Shown here in pieces: positions 43,942-54,927 of a stretch of 64,000 nucleotides of DNA (position 1 is the stretch's first letter; each line of letters starts with the position of its first letter). The notes beneath the pieces were generated by a model. That model was not told where the DNA came from, made no database searches, and was given only the letters and a program-made list of their open reading frames with translations. This DNA comes from Cheiracanthium punctorium. Taxonomy: Eukaryota; Arthropoda; Arachnida; Araneae; Cheiracanthiidae. The DNA is taken from positions 496,001 to 560,000 of the forward strand of contig JAWZYV010016967.1 of assembly GCA_038373885.1 (NCBI GenBank), written 5' to 3'. The position numbers were made by a program, and so were the translations under genes.

Positions 43942-45530
43942 TTTTCCGACTACAATCCTAATGTTATCCAAATCAATTAATAGAATATGATCACGACAAT
44001 TAACTTACTCGAATTACTGCCTATTTCTCGGAGGCGAAAAATCGCATTATAGAACATCCTTATTTTCAATCAATCGTTCGTTTGAGTGGGGGAGGGGGAG
44101 ACTATCTCACTGACGGCGAAAGAGAGCCTCCAAGATTTCCCGAAAACGCCGCTATCGATTTTTGTGAGACCTCAGCGAAATTTTATCGCGTTTTTGAGAA
44201 AATGTTGTTAGGAATATTCGGTTACTCTTAGGGTTAAAAGTTCCTCTAGGTTGTGCGCGTGAGAGATCATCTTAATTGGGGGGAAGGAAGAATTCCTAAG
44301 TTTTATTATATTCGGCGGGGGAACTTAGGGCAGCTCTCCTAAGAGTATACATGGCGAGAAAATTTTTCCTCTAGTGCTCATGCCCCCCACAAACTTGGCA
44401 AAGTTGTGTCATGTCCTTAATCTACACGCAGGGATTAAGGCGATATCTAATCGTCGAAGACTTAAACTGCGAAGCCAAGTGTTAACTTATGTTAAAAACT
44501 GTTTCAGTCATAGCATGGACGCAGTTTTTGAGAATTTGTTTCAGTTTTTTTTTCTTCTGTCTGTCAACTCACGCTATGCATCATTTGCCTTTTCGGCTTA
44601 CAGTGACAGATAATAATGATAATAAAAATCTTCAAGTTCCACTGTTTAAAATTTATAAATAAATAATTCATTACATAATTTCTAATCCATAAATAATAAT
44701 AATAAAAAAATGACTTGCTGAAAATTGTCAAAAAAGTGCAATTGTGACAATGCGCTTTTAAGAAAAATTGAATTCCCTGAGAAATCCCGAGTAGCATGCT
44801 TAAAAAATAACTGCTGGTGTTAGCTTATTTATTCAGATCCCTGCCATTGCCCCCCCCCCCCCAAACTTCAAAAACGAACACCTGCCTAGTTATCTTGGAA
44901 ATATTTCAACCAGAAGGAGGACGGGGAAGAAAATTCGACCTTGCTACCATCTTTCCGGAATAGAGATTTTTCGCTTGAGATGTTTTCAGAAAAATAAATT
45001 ATATAAAAAAATCTTATTAATATATATGCACAATAGAAAATTTAAAAGTGGGCAAAACAAATGTTTTATCAATGGTAAAAAGATGGGAAAATTTTACTAG
45101 TTAGATTTTTCGATGCGACAGTTTAACTTTCAGATTGTGAAAATTTACCTGAAAAGTGACCTTTCTTTTAAAAATTCTTAAAAAACCGGTAAAGTACACG
45201 ATTTTGAGAAAAAGCTTATATGAAAAAGAATGTAGTTTTTGATGATATAAGAAATATAGATTTCGGGCAAAAATTTATTTCGCTATAACGCAAAATGCTC
45301 GAAAAATGGGAGGAAACTGGAGAACACATAAAATAACATTTCAATGTATCGAAATATCGTCCGGCCCTAAGAGTGATGTTGATTTAAAGTAATTTTTAAG
45401 GTCTTCGTTCCTTTTCTTTTTTATAATGATACTTGTATTTTATATTATTTCAAAAACTAAAATATAATGAATAAGGACTTCTCTACTGTACATAAGTTAA
45501 ATATGCACAAATGAAGTTAATTAAAAAAAG
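43942..45530. other. No firmly supported feature
   Basis: A frame at 44374-44613 contains NLHAGIKAISNRRRLKLRSQ, weakly reminiscent of an N-terminal DNA-binding helix of a transposase, with no further support. The rest is AT-rich with C and G runs. Confidence 0.3.
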
Positions 45531-45696
45531 TGTGTGCGTGTAATCTTTACGCGCGATTGAAGTAAAACTTCTTTGACGTTTACGACACATATCATTGAAA
45601 TGATTAAACTTTAACTTAAAATAAATATCATATTATAATTTAATTATATTTATTATTCATGTACATTACAAAGGTTATATAAATGTTACATAGATA

Positions 45697-45963
45697 TTAT
45701 TCATTGGAAATAGGTACTTGATTGTCATCGTAATTTTTTATGTATGAAATTATAGGTTTGTGGTAACTATAATGTGAAACATAAATTTTACTCTCTAAAT
45801 TTGCTAATTTTCTTGAAAATACGGCATCTATCGTTGTACCGAAACGCGTTGCTGATTGAAGTTGAGAAGTATTCGTAGTTAGATCAAATTTTTTTTTTAA
45901 ATCAACTAACGGCTGAGATTCTTCATAGCGAAAATTAACATTAAAATCTCTAGTAAGAATCAT
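45697..45963 (-). pseudogene. Helentron-type endonuclease C-terminus
   Basis: 88 codons on the minus strand: ILTRDFNVNF near the start, then LQSATRFGTTIDAVFSRKLA and YVSHYSYHKPIISYIKNYDD, ending at an in-frame stop. RDFNV (normally GDFNV), TRFGTTIDAVF and SYHKP correspond to the last conserved motifs of the endonuclease-exonuclease-phosphatase fold, the final H being catalytic in the family. In Helentrons this domain sits downstream of the Rep/helicase protein; here only the last part remains. The matching piece at 54850-56420 allows comparison. Confidence 0.72.
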
Positions 45964-46009
45964 CGGTAGTTCATGATAATTACTCAGAATCCAAGAAGTG
46001 TCCGTGTTG

Positions 46010-46730
46010 TAGTATTATTCTTTAACTGTTTTCTTATACCATTGTCCCGTCTGTAGGTTGGGTTTGAATGGGGTGGAATGTCCATAGTCTAGTATTATAC
46101 TTTCACTGTGTTCTTTAACTGGTGTTTTCCTCTATTTGTTCCGTTCGAGTGCAGGTAGTGTAAATTTGTTTTGTGTTTTTCTTTTACAGTGTTCTTAAAC
46201 GTTGATTTCGTCTGCTGGTAGGTTTCGAATTATTATTCTGTATCCGTGTTTTTAAACTGCAGGTTCTGTCTATTGTTTAGGATTGATTGCAGCCTGGTTC
46301 CGTTTCTTTGTGGTGTTCCATCCCCGTGTTAAACCGTTGCCCCGTCTTGAGGTTGGGTTAGAATCCACGGAGTATCCATTTGTTATTCTTTTATTTTGTT
46401 CTTAATCCCTTTGCAGCCAGTGTTTGTTTCTTTGTGGTGTTACATACCCGTGTTCTTAAACCGTTGTTCTGGGTTAGCATCCAGGGAGTGTCCATGTTGA
46501 ACTATTATTCTTTCACTGTTTTCTTAAAACGTTTTCCCGTAGGGTTTGAATCGAGAGAATGCCAATGTTGTTGTGGTATTTTTCTTTAACTGTGTTCCTA
46601 AACTGGTGTTTTCTTCTGTCGGTTGGTATCGAATGCATGTAGGGTCTATTATTGCGTTTTTCTATGGCAGTGTTCTTAAACCTTTGTTTTCCTCTGCTGG
46701 TTTTGTTTGAAGTATTATTCTGTTTAAAAA
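46010..46730 (-). repeat. Degenerate tandem array (central repeats of the Helentron)
   Basis: Units of about 80-100 bp recur with the words TTCTTTAACTGTGTTCTTAA, a CCCGTCTG-GGTTGGGTT block and AGGGAGTGTCCATGTTG. Divergence between units is high. A shorter version of the same array occupies 52620-52905 in the other copy. Confidence 0.75.
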
Positions 46731-47320
46731 TTTACATTTGGCTCATTTTTATAAATAACTCGTAAACACATGAGCAATATTAAAAGCAAGATAACATACT
46801 ATTTAAGTTCAGAAAAACAATATTTATGTATCATGCAGCCAACCATGTCAAGTTTTAACTCATAATTCCATTAAATATTGTAATAATGCCATTGAAAACA
46901 TATGATTAAAGAAAAGGAGCTTGGACCACGGAATACACCATTGTGCCACTTTCTGTATTCGGTGCGTAGGCCTTGTTTATCGGAGGTGACGGGTCGGGTT
47001 GCCGCCTGTAACAACAGTGAGAGACAGTCAGCAGATCGCCGCCTGTTCAGCGAAAGGCTTCCCACAGTGGCTCTGACAAGAGCCGGTCCACTTATCCACT
47101 GAACAGAGTCATCAGACAAGATCGTGCTTCAAAACAGGTAGGGAGTAATGTCGACGCGCAGGGAGCACAGTCGACGTTCGCAGGAACGAACGCCCGAGAG
47201 CTGTTTCACAAATGAAGGTATCAAGGGGAAAAAAGATACGTCACTTCCTTTACTGAGCGTTACTTCTGTCAGAAAAACAATCTGAGTTACTCCCTAGTTG
47301 CGCCTAAAGAAGTTTTACTT

Positions 47321-48649
47321 AAAAAAAAAAAAAAAAAAAAAGCTTTGTATATATCGTTTACAATTTCGGCTTTTTCTATTTGTCAAACAGAAGATTGACA
47401 GACAGACAGACAGAAATCCAGTAGTGTAGCCGAAGGGGAACGCCATCCCTACTTTTTCATTTCAGCCTATATGTCTCCCTCCCCAGTTTTTAATCTCGGG
47501 GGGGGGGGGACGCTCGTTTTCTAGGTTTTTAAAAAGCTCTTCGACGAAATTACGATTTTGGTTTTGTTCGCGGGACCAAGTATATCGGCATAAAATCCAA
47601 AAGGGAACTTTAGGACTGCTTGAACAGACTTTAAGAATCAAAATCCCAATTGTAAGCACTTCAGTAGTGAAAACATATCGTTAAAAATAGAATAGATTAC
47701 TATCTTCCCGAACACACTCTTGGGTTAAAAAAAAAAAGCCTTTCCGTACGGCCGAAAAAGTGACTGAAATCGGGGTAATGAGTAGTCACGTAGAAATCCA
47801 GAAGAAAATCTGTCACTTTGGCATTGGATTGTTGACAAATGTAGATGAAAAAATTAAGTAGCTTACACTGTTGATCAAAATGACTTTGTTTTTACTACTA
47901 ACAAAAAATTCAGAATTCAACAATTAGATAATTTTAATTAGTTAACAAACAAATAATAGTTAAATTAGTTTTTTTTTTGTTGTTTGAGGAATCCATTATA
48001 TTTAATTAATCAAACTTCGTCAAAAATGAGCGTCACCCAACTTTTTTTCTTCTACACCACTGCAGAAATCATAAATACTTTTCGACTTGAAGGTATTAAA
48101 AAATATATATCCATCAAAAGAATTGATAACTATCCACATCTACTTTTTTTTAAGTACCTTAATGATTTTTTTTACTTCGTCGACATTTCAAAGACTGGAG
48201 CGAACCGAGTCTCCCTGAAGTAACTATTCGAGGGAATTAAGCTGATAATCTCAATTACGATATTCATCCATCAGTTCTTCTTTTTTCTTTTAATTTATCT
48301 TCTTTTCTCGTTCTCTCTCCCCCCCCCCCCTCCCAACGATTTTAATTATTTTTATTTCCCCTTTTTTAGGGGCTTTTAACTATATTAGGTCAATTCCCAC
48401 GGTGAACGTAAACGAAAGAATACGAGGCCTTTTAATTATCGCTATCTCCACTGATGATCTCTCACATATTCTGCTGGGTTTTATTTAATTATTTTTTTAA
48501 CGTAATTCAAAATAATTAACAACACTCTGTTGGCTCTTATAAGAAATTATGTAATTTTGGAGCAATATTTTTTAAATGATCCATTTATGCCAGACTCGAA
48601 AGAAATTAAGAATATTTCTTTACAAATCCTTTTTTAAAAGGCAAGCTAC
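47321..48649. other. Poly-A and unrecognised AT-rich DNA
   Basis: An A run adjoins the Helentron edge (47321-47341). CAGTAGTGTAGCCGAAGGGG near 47421 resembles the left end of the CAGTGGCGTAG hAT MITEs without a partner. Later frames are low-complexity. Confidence 0.35.
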
Positions 48650-48911
48650 CAGTGACGTACACAAGATAGGGGTCCAAGGGGTCTGGACCCCTCCCAAAAG
48701 AGTTATCAATTTGCCTCGTTGAATCATCTAATTTTTGACATTTAAATATGCCAGAAGACTTTATCGAAATCTTATTTTTAGCAGATAAGATAGCTAAATA
48801 AAAGCACAATAAAAAGGGGTCAAGATTTAAAAAAAATTCTTTTTTTCCCCAGGTTTTTGGAGCCAAATTTGGACAGATCCCCACCAAGAGAAAGTCCTGC
48901 ATACGCCAGTG
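48650..48911. mobile_element. hAT MITE, CAGTGACGTACAC end
   Basis: 262 bp between CAAGCTAC (48642-48649) and AACGCTAC (48912-48919), six of eight bases alike. The ends are CAGTGACGTACACAAG and TGCATACGCCAGTG. The interior has GGACCCC/GGGTCC words and no coding. Confidence 0.65.
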
Positions 48912-48934
48912 AACGCTACCTATCATCCTACTAC

Positions 48935-49442
48935 ACCGGGTGATTCAAAGTAAATGTTAAAGCGATTATTTTTTAAACCGTAAGTGATCGAAACACACTT
49001 CCAATTAGAAAAGTTCGTCAAATTAAGAGTAGCTTTCAGATATGGCCTTTTTTACTGGGGGTTGTATACATATTAAAATACAAAATTTAATTTTTATACG
49101 GTCCCTCCTTTCCCACCCTTTATATTTAGAAGAATGTTGCTCTTTGCCTAAGAAAATTAATAAAACAAATCCCGTGTCTCTACGTGGCATGGTTTCCGAG
49201 ATATTGCAATTCTCAAATTTTGGCGTTAGTCGCCAAGCAATAAGGGAATGTCTCAAAAGTGAGAAAAAATTAATTGCTTTTCAACTGACGTTAATTAATG
49301 TTAATAGTCACACGATAGACACAGTTGACTCCTCAAATCTTAATTTAGCTAGAATTTCCTGTAACGCATGTTTGGCAGTTTCTAGTAAAAGTTACCACAT
49401 CATAGTAACCTACAACATTATTTTGTCATTCTCTTTTACACT
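48935..49442. other. Possible mariner-like end, otherwise unrecognised
   Basis: ACCGGGTGATTCAAAGTAAA at 48936 resembles the end of mariner-type elements. Two overlapping frames on opposite strands (49042-49446, 49023-49256) have no known domain. Confidence 0.3.
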
Positions 49443-49446
49443 TTAA

Positions 49447-50938
49447 GGGGATGGTGGACATTAAAAAGTTTTTTTCTTATTTAATAAGATAGGATTATGA
49501 AATTTTGTATTTTAATATATTAAAATAAAAGCATTATAATCAACTGAAACAATTTAAAATAAATTAAAAAAAATATTAGTAATTAATTAAAAATTAATTT
49601 TTTTTTTAGTTTCGAAAAAATGCTCCATGCGTTTTAATTTTAACTTTTTTTGTAATTTTGTTTTATAATAGGATAAAAATATATTTAAAAAAAGTCTGTG
49701 TATCGGATTTTGATTCGACCGAGTAGTTAATTTTTTAGAAATATTTTCATGGATATATACCAAACTTCCCAAAATTTTTCAGTTTTCGTAAATAAAAGTG
49801 AAATTTCATAATCGAAATTTTGACCCTATTTAAAAAGGATACACAGATTCATTGTAATATATGAGAAGAATGTTAGTAAATTTTTTACAATTCCGACCAA
49901 AATTTAGTCGCATGGAGCATTTTGAAGGCAAGAAAATCACAAAAAACTTGATTGGGAGAAAATACAGTTTAAAGTGTCATTTTCCATTTACCTTTACCGT
50001 CTCTTCTGAATAATTTTATTTATAATTTTACCTTAACAAAACATATTTTTAAAATAATTTCATTCGAATATTAGCTTATTTTGTAAAACGTTCAATAAAA
50101 ATTGTGACGTGTGTATTTACGCGTTTGTTTGCATTTTTGTGGACATTTAACTGTCCCTTTTAACTTTTTCAAACCCTAATATCTTTTTTTTTTTAAATTG
50201 CCGTATACGCGGTTTTTTCTCCATGGTTCAGCTTTAACTGTAAAATATTAGTATGTAAAAAAGAAAAAACACATTTTTTTGGGCCAATTTTGATGATAAA
50301 AATATATTTAAAAAAAGTCTGTGTATCGGATTTTGATTCGACCGAGTAGTTAATTTTTTAGAAATATTTTCATGGATATATACCAAACTTCCCAAAATTT
50401 TTCAGTTTTCGTAAATAAAAGTGAAATTTCATAATCGAAATTTTGACCCTATTTAAAAAGGATACACAGTTTATTGTAATATATGAGAAGAATGTTAGTA
50501 AATTTTGTACAATTCCGACCAAAATTAAGTCGCATGGAGCATTTTGAAGGCAAGAAAATCACAAAAAACTTGATTTGGAGAAAATACAGTTTAAAGTGTC
50601 ATTTTCCATTTACCTTTACCGTCTCTTCTGAATAATTTTATTTATAATTTTACCTTAACAAAACATATTTTTAAAATAATTTCATTCGAATATTAGCTTA
50701 TTTTGTAAAACGTTCAATAAAAATTGTGACGTGTGTATTTACGCGTTTGTTTGCATTTTTGTGGACATTTAACTGTCCCTTTTAACTTTTTCAAACCCTA
50801 ATATCTTTTTTTTTTAAATTGCCGTATACGCGGTTTTTTCTCCATGGTTCAGCTTTAACTGTAAAATATTAGTATGTAAAAAAGAAAAAACACATTTTTT
50901 TTGGGCCAATTTTGATGATTTGGGTGTCCACCATCCCC
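49447..50938. mobile_element. TTAA-target element with GGGG termini (Kolobok-like)
   Basis: The ends GGGGATGGTGGACA and TGTCCACCATCCCC are perfect 14-bp TIRs between TTAA duplicates (49443-49446, 50939-50942). A TTAA target with purine 5' termini (GG) fits Kolobok better than piggyBac, whose ends begin with CC. It carries no transposase, and most of its 1492 bp is one 623-bp tandem duplication. Confidence 0.78.
49672..50917 (+). repeat. 623-bp tandem duplication inside the TTAA element
   Basis: Copy one starts near 49672 and copy two at 50295. Both run from GATAAAAATATATTTAAAAA to GCCAATTTTGATGAT with only scattered differences, so the duplication is recent compared with most repeats here. 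Confidence 0.9.
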
Positions 50939-50942
50939 TTAA

Positions 50943-51935
50943 AATTTCCTTCTCTAGAAGCATGATGTAATGAGTGGATGACCCCCTAAAAAGACTAAAT
51001 TATCGCTAATTTCATAGAGCAGTACCGATCATTTTAAGTAAAACGATACCTGTTAATTTCCCACATTTGAAAGCATTTAATTGCTTTTCCCAACAATGGG
51101 ATCATTATTTATCTTTTACAAAATCATAGTTGGTCCCCTAAATCAATGATTTTTTCACCGGAAAACTGACGCCAACACAGTAGGTAAAATGGTGTAAGTC
51201 ATCATTTTCGAAATTAATTTTCTCGCTAACTATTCCACGTAGACCCGGTATAGTTACGCTGATCCCTGACTCACTCTGTAAACATTTCGGGCAACTCTTC
51301 CAAGATTTAAAACTTTTACCTCCATTACTCCAAAAAATTAAAAAGTTAAAGCACGAAAAAAGCAATAACATCCACACCGTTTGTACGATCCGCTTGAAAT
51401 TTTTCGTAATTATGCATAAAAATATAAAAAACAATCTGTGCTCTTTTTAAAAATCTGAAAATCCAACCGTTCCCTCATTTTAAAGCGATCTTTTGCTATT
51501 TTCAGCTCCATTTTATTTCCGATAGTAAAAAAAGTGAATCATTTGAGTGACAAAATTAGCCATTTTAAATGAGAATGACGTCATATTTGAAGTCACGATT
51601 ATCAAGCTTTGAAAGGAAATCAGTTCGTTAAAAAGTTGTTTTTTTATTCTGATACCATAGTTTAATTCCTTTTTTTCATTAAAATTATCGTCTGCTTCAA
51701 GCATTGATAAAAGAAGGGCTACACAAAACGAAATCGTTCGAATGCGAAAAGTTTCGGCGCGTTTCCAGAAGAGTATGAAATTCGATTTGGGTCTATAATA
51801 AAAATTGAATACGAAATTATTTATTTTAGGAGGACGAAGATCAAATATATTGCTTGTACACATGCTTTCCTCGAATGTTTTTTTCTAACTCTCTTTGTAA
51901 TTGCCTCTATAACGGGCTTGGTCTTCTAGTTATAT
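50943..51935 (+). mobile_element. Possible Helitron fragment with a 3' end
   Basis: ATAACGGGC, TTGGTCTT, CTAG followed by T (ending about 51931) resembles a Helitron 3' end with half of its hairpin decayed. Upstream sequence (51370-51560) has the AATCCAACCGTTCCC and GCGATCTTTTGC words also seen in Helitron bodies. No 5' end found. Confidence 0.35.
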
Positions 51936-52129
51936 ATTCTAACTACACTTTTCTAGTTTCTAGCCAAATTCGCCAAGCTTGGTTCGGTTTTGAAGTTGTT
52001 TATTGGCAGCAAACTTGGTGATCAATTATCGAAAATGGCAAACCTAGTGCAACTTTCAAGATTTTAATCTCCGCGTCCCCCACCTCTGCGTTATCTGGCA
52101 AACATTTAGAAAAGATCTTCAACGTGAAA

Positions 52130-52235
52130 TTTCATGTCTACAAAACCTGTCTACAAATCTGTCTACAAAGTAGCGTACACAAAAGTCTGGGACTGAACGA
52201 AATAGCACCCTAGTGCTAAAAACAACTCATTTATA
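52130..52235 (+). repeat. Dispersed repeat ending AAATAGCACCCTAGTGCTA, copy 3
   Basis: CTGTCTACAAATCTGTCTAC, AAAAGTCTGGGACTGAACG and AAATAGCACCCTAGTGCTA match the other two copies and end 20-30 bp before the Helentron edge. Confidence 0.55.
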
Positions 52236-53680
52236 GTTTTATTATCAGTTAGGTGTTATTGAAGTAAAACTTCTTTAGGCGCAACTAGGGAGTAACTCAG
52301 ATTTTTTTTCTGACGGAAGTAACGCTCAGTAAAGGAAGTGACGTATATGTCATATACTCCACGCTGACCCTGAAAAAAAAGAACCACACAAAATCCTACC
52401 TTTTCGACCGCTCAGCTGCTTTCGCCGACTTCATCCTGTTAAAATACGCGGAACCTGTTAGGGAAAGAAACGGCGAGAAAAACAGTCAAGAGCCGTATCT
52501 TTGAGACATCAATCTTTATTTTAGGCATCAATAAGCGTTTTGAAGGTACATCCAGCATAATATTTTACATGTAATCCCAACCTCATAGGAGGTTCTCGAT
52601 AATCCTTATTTTTAGATGAATAATATACATGGTTTTGGAAAAGCACATAGAAACGGACACTAGCTGCAAACAATCCCAAACAATAGACAGAACCTGCAGT
52701 TTAAAAGCACGGATACAGAATAATAATTCGAAACCTACCAGCAGACGAAATCAACGCTTAAGAACACTGTGATAGAAAAACACAAAAAAATTTACACTAC
52801 CTGCATTCGAACCCAACAAACAGAGGAAAACACCAGTTAAAGTAATAATGCTAGATGATGGACATTCCCCCCATTCAAACCCAACATCCAGACGATAGTA
52901 TATGAAAACTAGCTGAAGTACTCGTCGTTAACGGGGTAGTACTGAATGCAAATTTCTAAAAAGCAAGAACTTTCGTCAGCATTGTAGGAGTACCCAGAAT
53001 GGATGTAGTCTATTGCCAAAGTAAAGAAAGAGAAGTTATAATTTTTATGTATTGTTAAAATATTACAGGTTAGAGAGTAACTAAGTAACGTCATTTCATT
53101 CGCTTTATTCGTAATTATGTGATGCGCGAACGAATACTTACGCAAATTGAAATAATTTTCGCAAAATCTCAAAATCTAATCAACATTTTTGAAAAATTGG
53201 AAGCCTAAAATTTAAGTTGAGCGACAACCTATCATGTCACCAAATTTCGTTTCATTCCCTGCAGTCTTTATTTCGTGATGCTGGAACAAACATTTCAGCA
53301 TTTTAAAACGATTTTCACAAAATCTCAAAATGTAATCAAAATATTTTTAAAATTCAACTATAAATTAAGATTAGCAACTACCTATCATATCATCAAATTT
53401 CGTATTAGTCGTTATTACGCGATGCTTGTAGAAATATAACCGCATTTTGAGAGAATTTTCACAAAATCTCAAAATCTAATAAAAATGCTTAAAAAATTGG
53501 ACACCTATACTTTATGTTGAGCAACAATCTATCACGTGACCAAATTTCATATCATTCGCTTTAGTCGTTATAACGTAATGAGTGAACAAAAATTCACTCT
53601 TTGAATCGATTTTCGCAAAATCCTAAAATCTGATCTTTTTTTTTTTTTTTTTTTTTTTTAAAGATGCTTATAGTTTAAGG

Positions 53681-54390
53681 CAGAGATGGGCAAACTTTTT
53701 CGGTCGCGGGCCAAAAATCGAAAAAAAAAAGTTTGGCGGGCCAAGATAATTTTTTCTAAAATTTTAAAAACAATATAGAAGTATTACAATTTAAATATGT
53801 TAATGAGATGAATGAAATTGTGATTTCATTTTTTAAAGTTCCTTATATTGAGATTCGAAGTGAGATGCTCTGATTCTAAGAAACAGGGATAAGTGCTCAT
53901 CTGTCTGTCTACTTCTGAAAGAATTCTTTCTAAGGTTCATAGTCGAAAACACTTGTTCACCTATATAAAATGAAGCAAACATAGCACTGATTTTCTGGGG
54001 GTGAGATATTAAATTTGGGAAACTTACTTTCGATAATGATTTGTAAAACTCTGGCATATTTAGAAACAACTGCATGAGATGATTGTTAGATTGCAACTCA
54101 ATTAATTCAAGCTGCAAATCTGACCTCACTGCTTTACAATTTACGTTGATAGGCATGGTAAAAATATCCAATTCAGTTTGAATGACACTGAAATCTTGAA
54201 ATCTGCGTTCGAACTCAAACTGCAGTTTTTTCAAGCCATCTTCATAATTTTTAATATGGATATATAATAAATAAATATATTTTTTCTTTTAATTTCCGTC
54301 GGACCTGCAAATTAATATTCTATCCGCGGGCCGGATAAAATCTTCTGGCGGGCCAGATTTGGCCCGCGGACCGTAGTTTGCCCATCCCTG
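53681..54390 (-). mobile_element. hAT element with transposase remnant (GTF2IRD2-like)
   Basis: 710 bp with ends CAGAGATGGGCAAACTTTTT and AGTTTGCCCATCCCTG, and inward GGGCC/GGCCC words. It is flanked by a perfect 8-bp duplication GTTTAAGG (53673-53680, 54391-54398). It keeps the end of a transposase gene on the minus strand, so it is an internal deletion derivative. Confidence 0.9.
53833..54234 (-). pseudogene. hAT transposase C-terminal region
   Basis: 133 codons without a stop: FERRFQDFSVIQTELDIFTM, VRSDLQLELIELQSNN, then MFASFYIGEQVFSTMNLRKN and RSRQTDEHLSLFLRIRASHF. The S/C-EQVFSxMNxxKN-RSRxxDEHL pattern is the dimerisation region of hAT transposases related to the vertebrate GTF2IRD2/EPM2AIP1 proteins. 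The BED zinc finger and the first catalytic residues are missing. The frame is intact to the native stop. Confidence 0.82.
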
Positions 54391-54927
54391 GTTTAAGGTG
54401 ACCACCTATCATTTCACAAAATACCATTTTTTTCACCTTAGCAGTTATTACGTGATGTGCGAACACAAATTTACGCAGTTTGAAACAATTTTCGCAAAAT
54501 CTCAAAATCTGATAAAGATTTTTAAAAAATTCGACGACAATGTTTTAAGTTGAGTGACCACCTATCATGACACCCAATTTCATATCATTCGCTTCAGTCG
54601 TTTTTACGTGATGCTTAAACAATTAAAGCGTCACGGACAGAATGACAGAACGACAGAATGACAGACAGACACACTTTTTTTTTAGTGTCGCACCGGGTGC
54701 TTGAAACGGATAGAAATCGCAGAATTTCTGAATTCCAAGAAATGTACAGACAAAAGTCTAATTTTATTGATATAGATAGAACAATAGTATATGAAAACAG
54801 TTTACTACAACATGGACACTTCCTGGATTCTAGGTAATTATCATGAATTACCGATGATTCTTACTGGAGATTTTAATGTTAATTTTCGCTCTCAAGAATC
54901 TCAGCCGTTAGTTGATTTTTTAAAAGA

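Larger units (their letters stand above)
45531..47320 (-). mobile_element. Helentron-like non-autonomous element (DINE-type), copy 1
   Basis: The subterminal inverted repeat AAGTAAAACTTCTTT (as AAAGAAGTTTTACTT at 47307-47320 and GAAGTAAAACTTCTTT at 45558-45573) brackets the element, as in Helentrons and their DINE-1-like derivatives. On the minus strand the order is the 5' end (GGCGCAACTAGGGAGTAAC), about 550 bp of spacer, central tandem repeats (46010-46730), the tail of an endonuclease gene (45697-45963), then the 3' end with GCGCGTAAAG and ACACGCACAC words. A relative lies at 52258-56590. Confidence 0.68.
53040..54600 (-). repeat. About 130-bp tandem blocks in the Helitron body
   Basis: TTCGCAAAATCTCAAAATCT, a CACCTATCATGTCACCAAATT-like word and TTACGTGATGC recur about five to six times, interrupted by the hAT element at 53681-54390. 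Confidence 0.7.
52909..54776 (-). mobile_element. Non-autonomous Helitron with a flank duplication
   Basis: On the minus strand a 5' end TCTATATCAATAAAATTAGAC follows A (54777), and the 3' end reads GAGTACTTCAGCTAG followed by T, with the preceding hairpin partly decayed. The body carries about 130-bp tandem blocks with CACAAAATCTCAAAATCTAA words. A hAT element has inserted at 53681. The word ATAGTATATGAAAAC is present on both sides (52894-52908 and 54784-54798), which Helitrons do not normally produce. Confidence 0.65.

Noticed and set aside
49042..49446. 134-codon plus-strand frame as a gene
   Set aside because: No known domain, an overlapping frame on the other strand, and its end runs into the TIR of the TTAA element.
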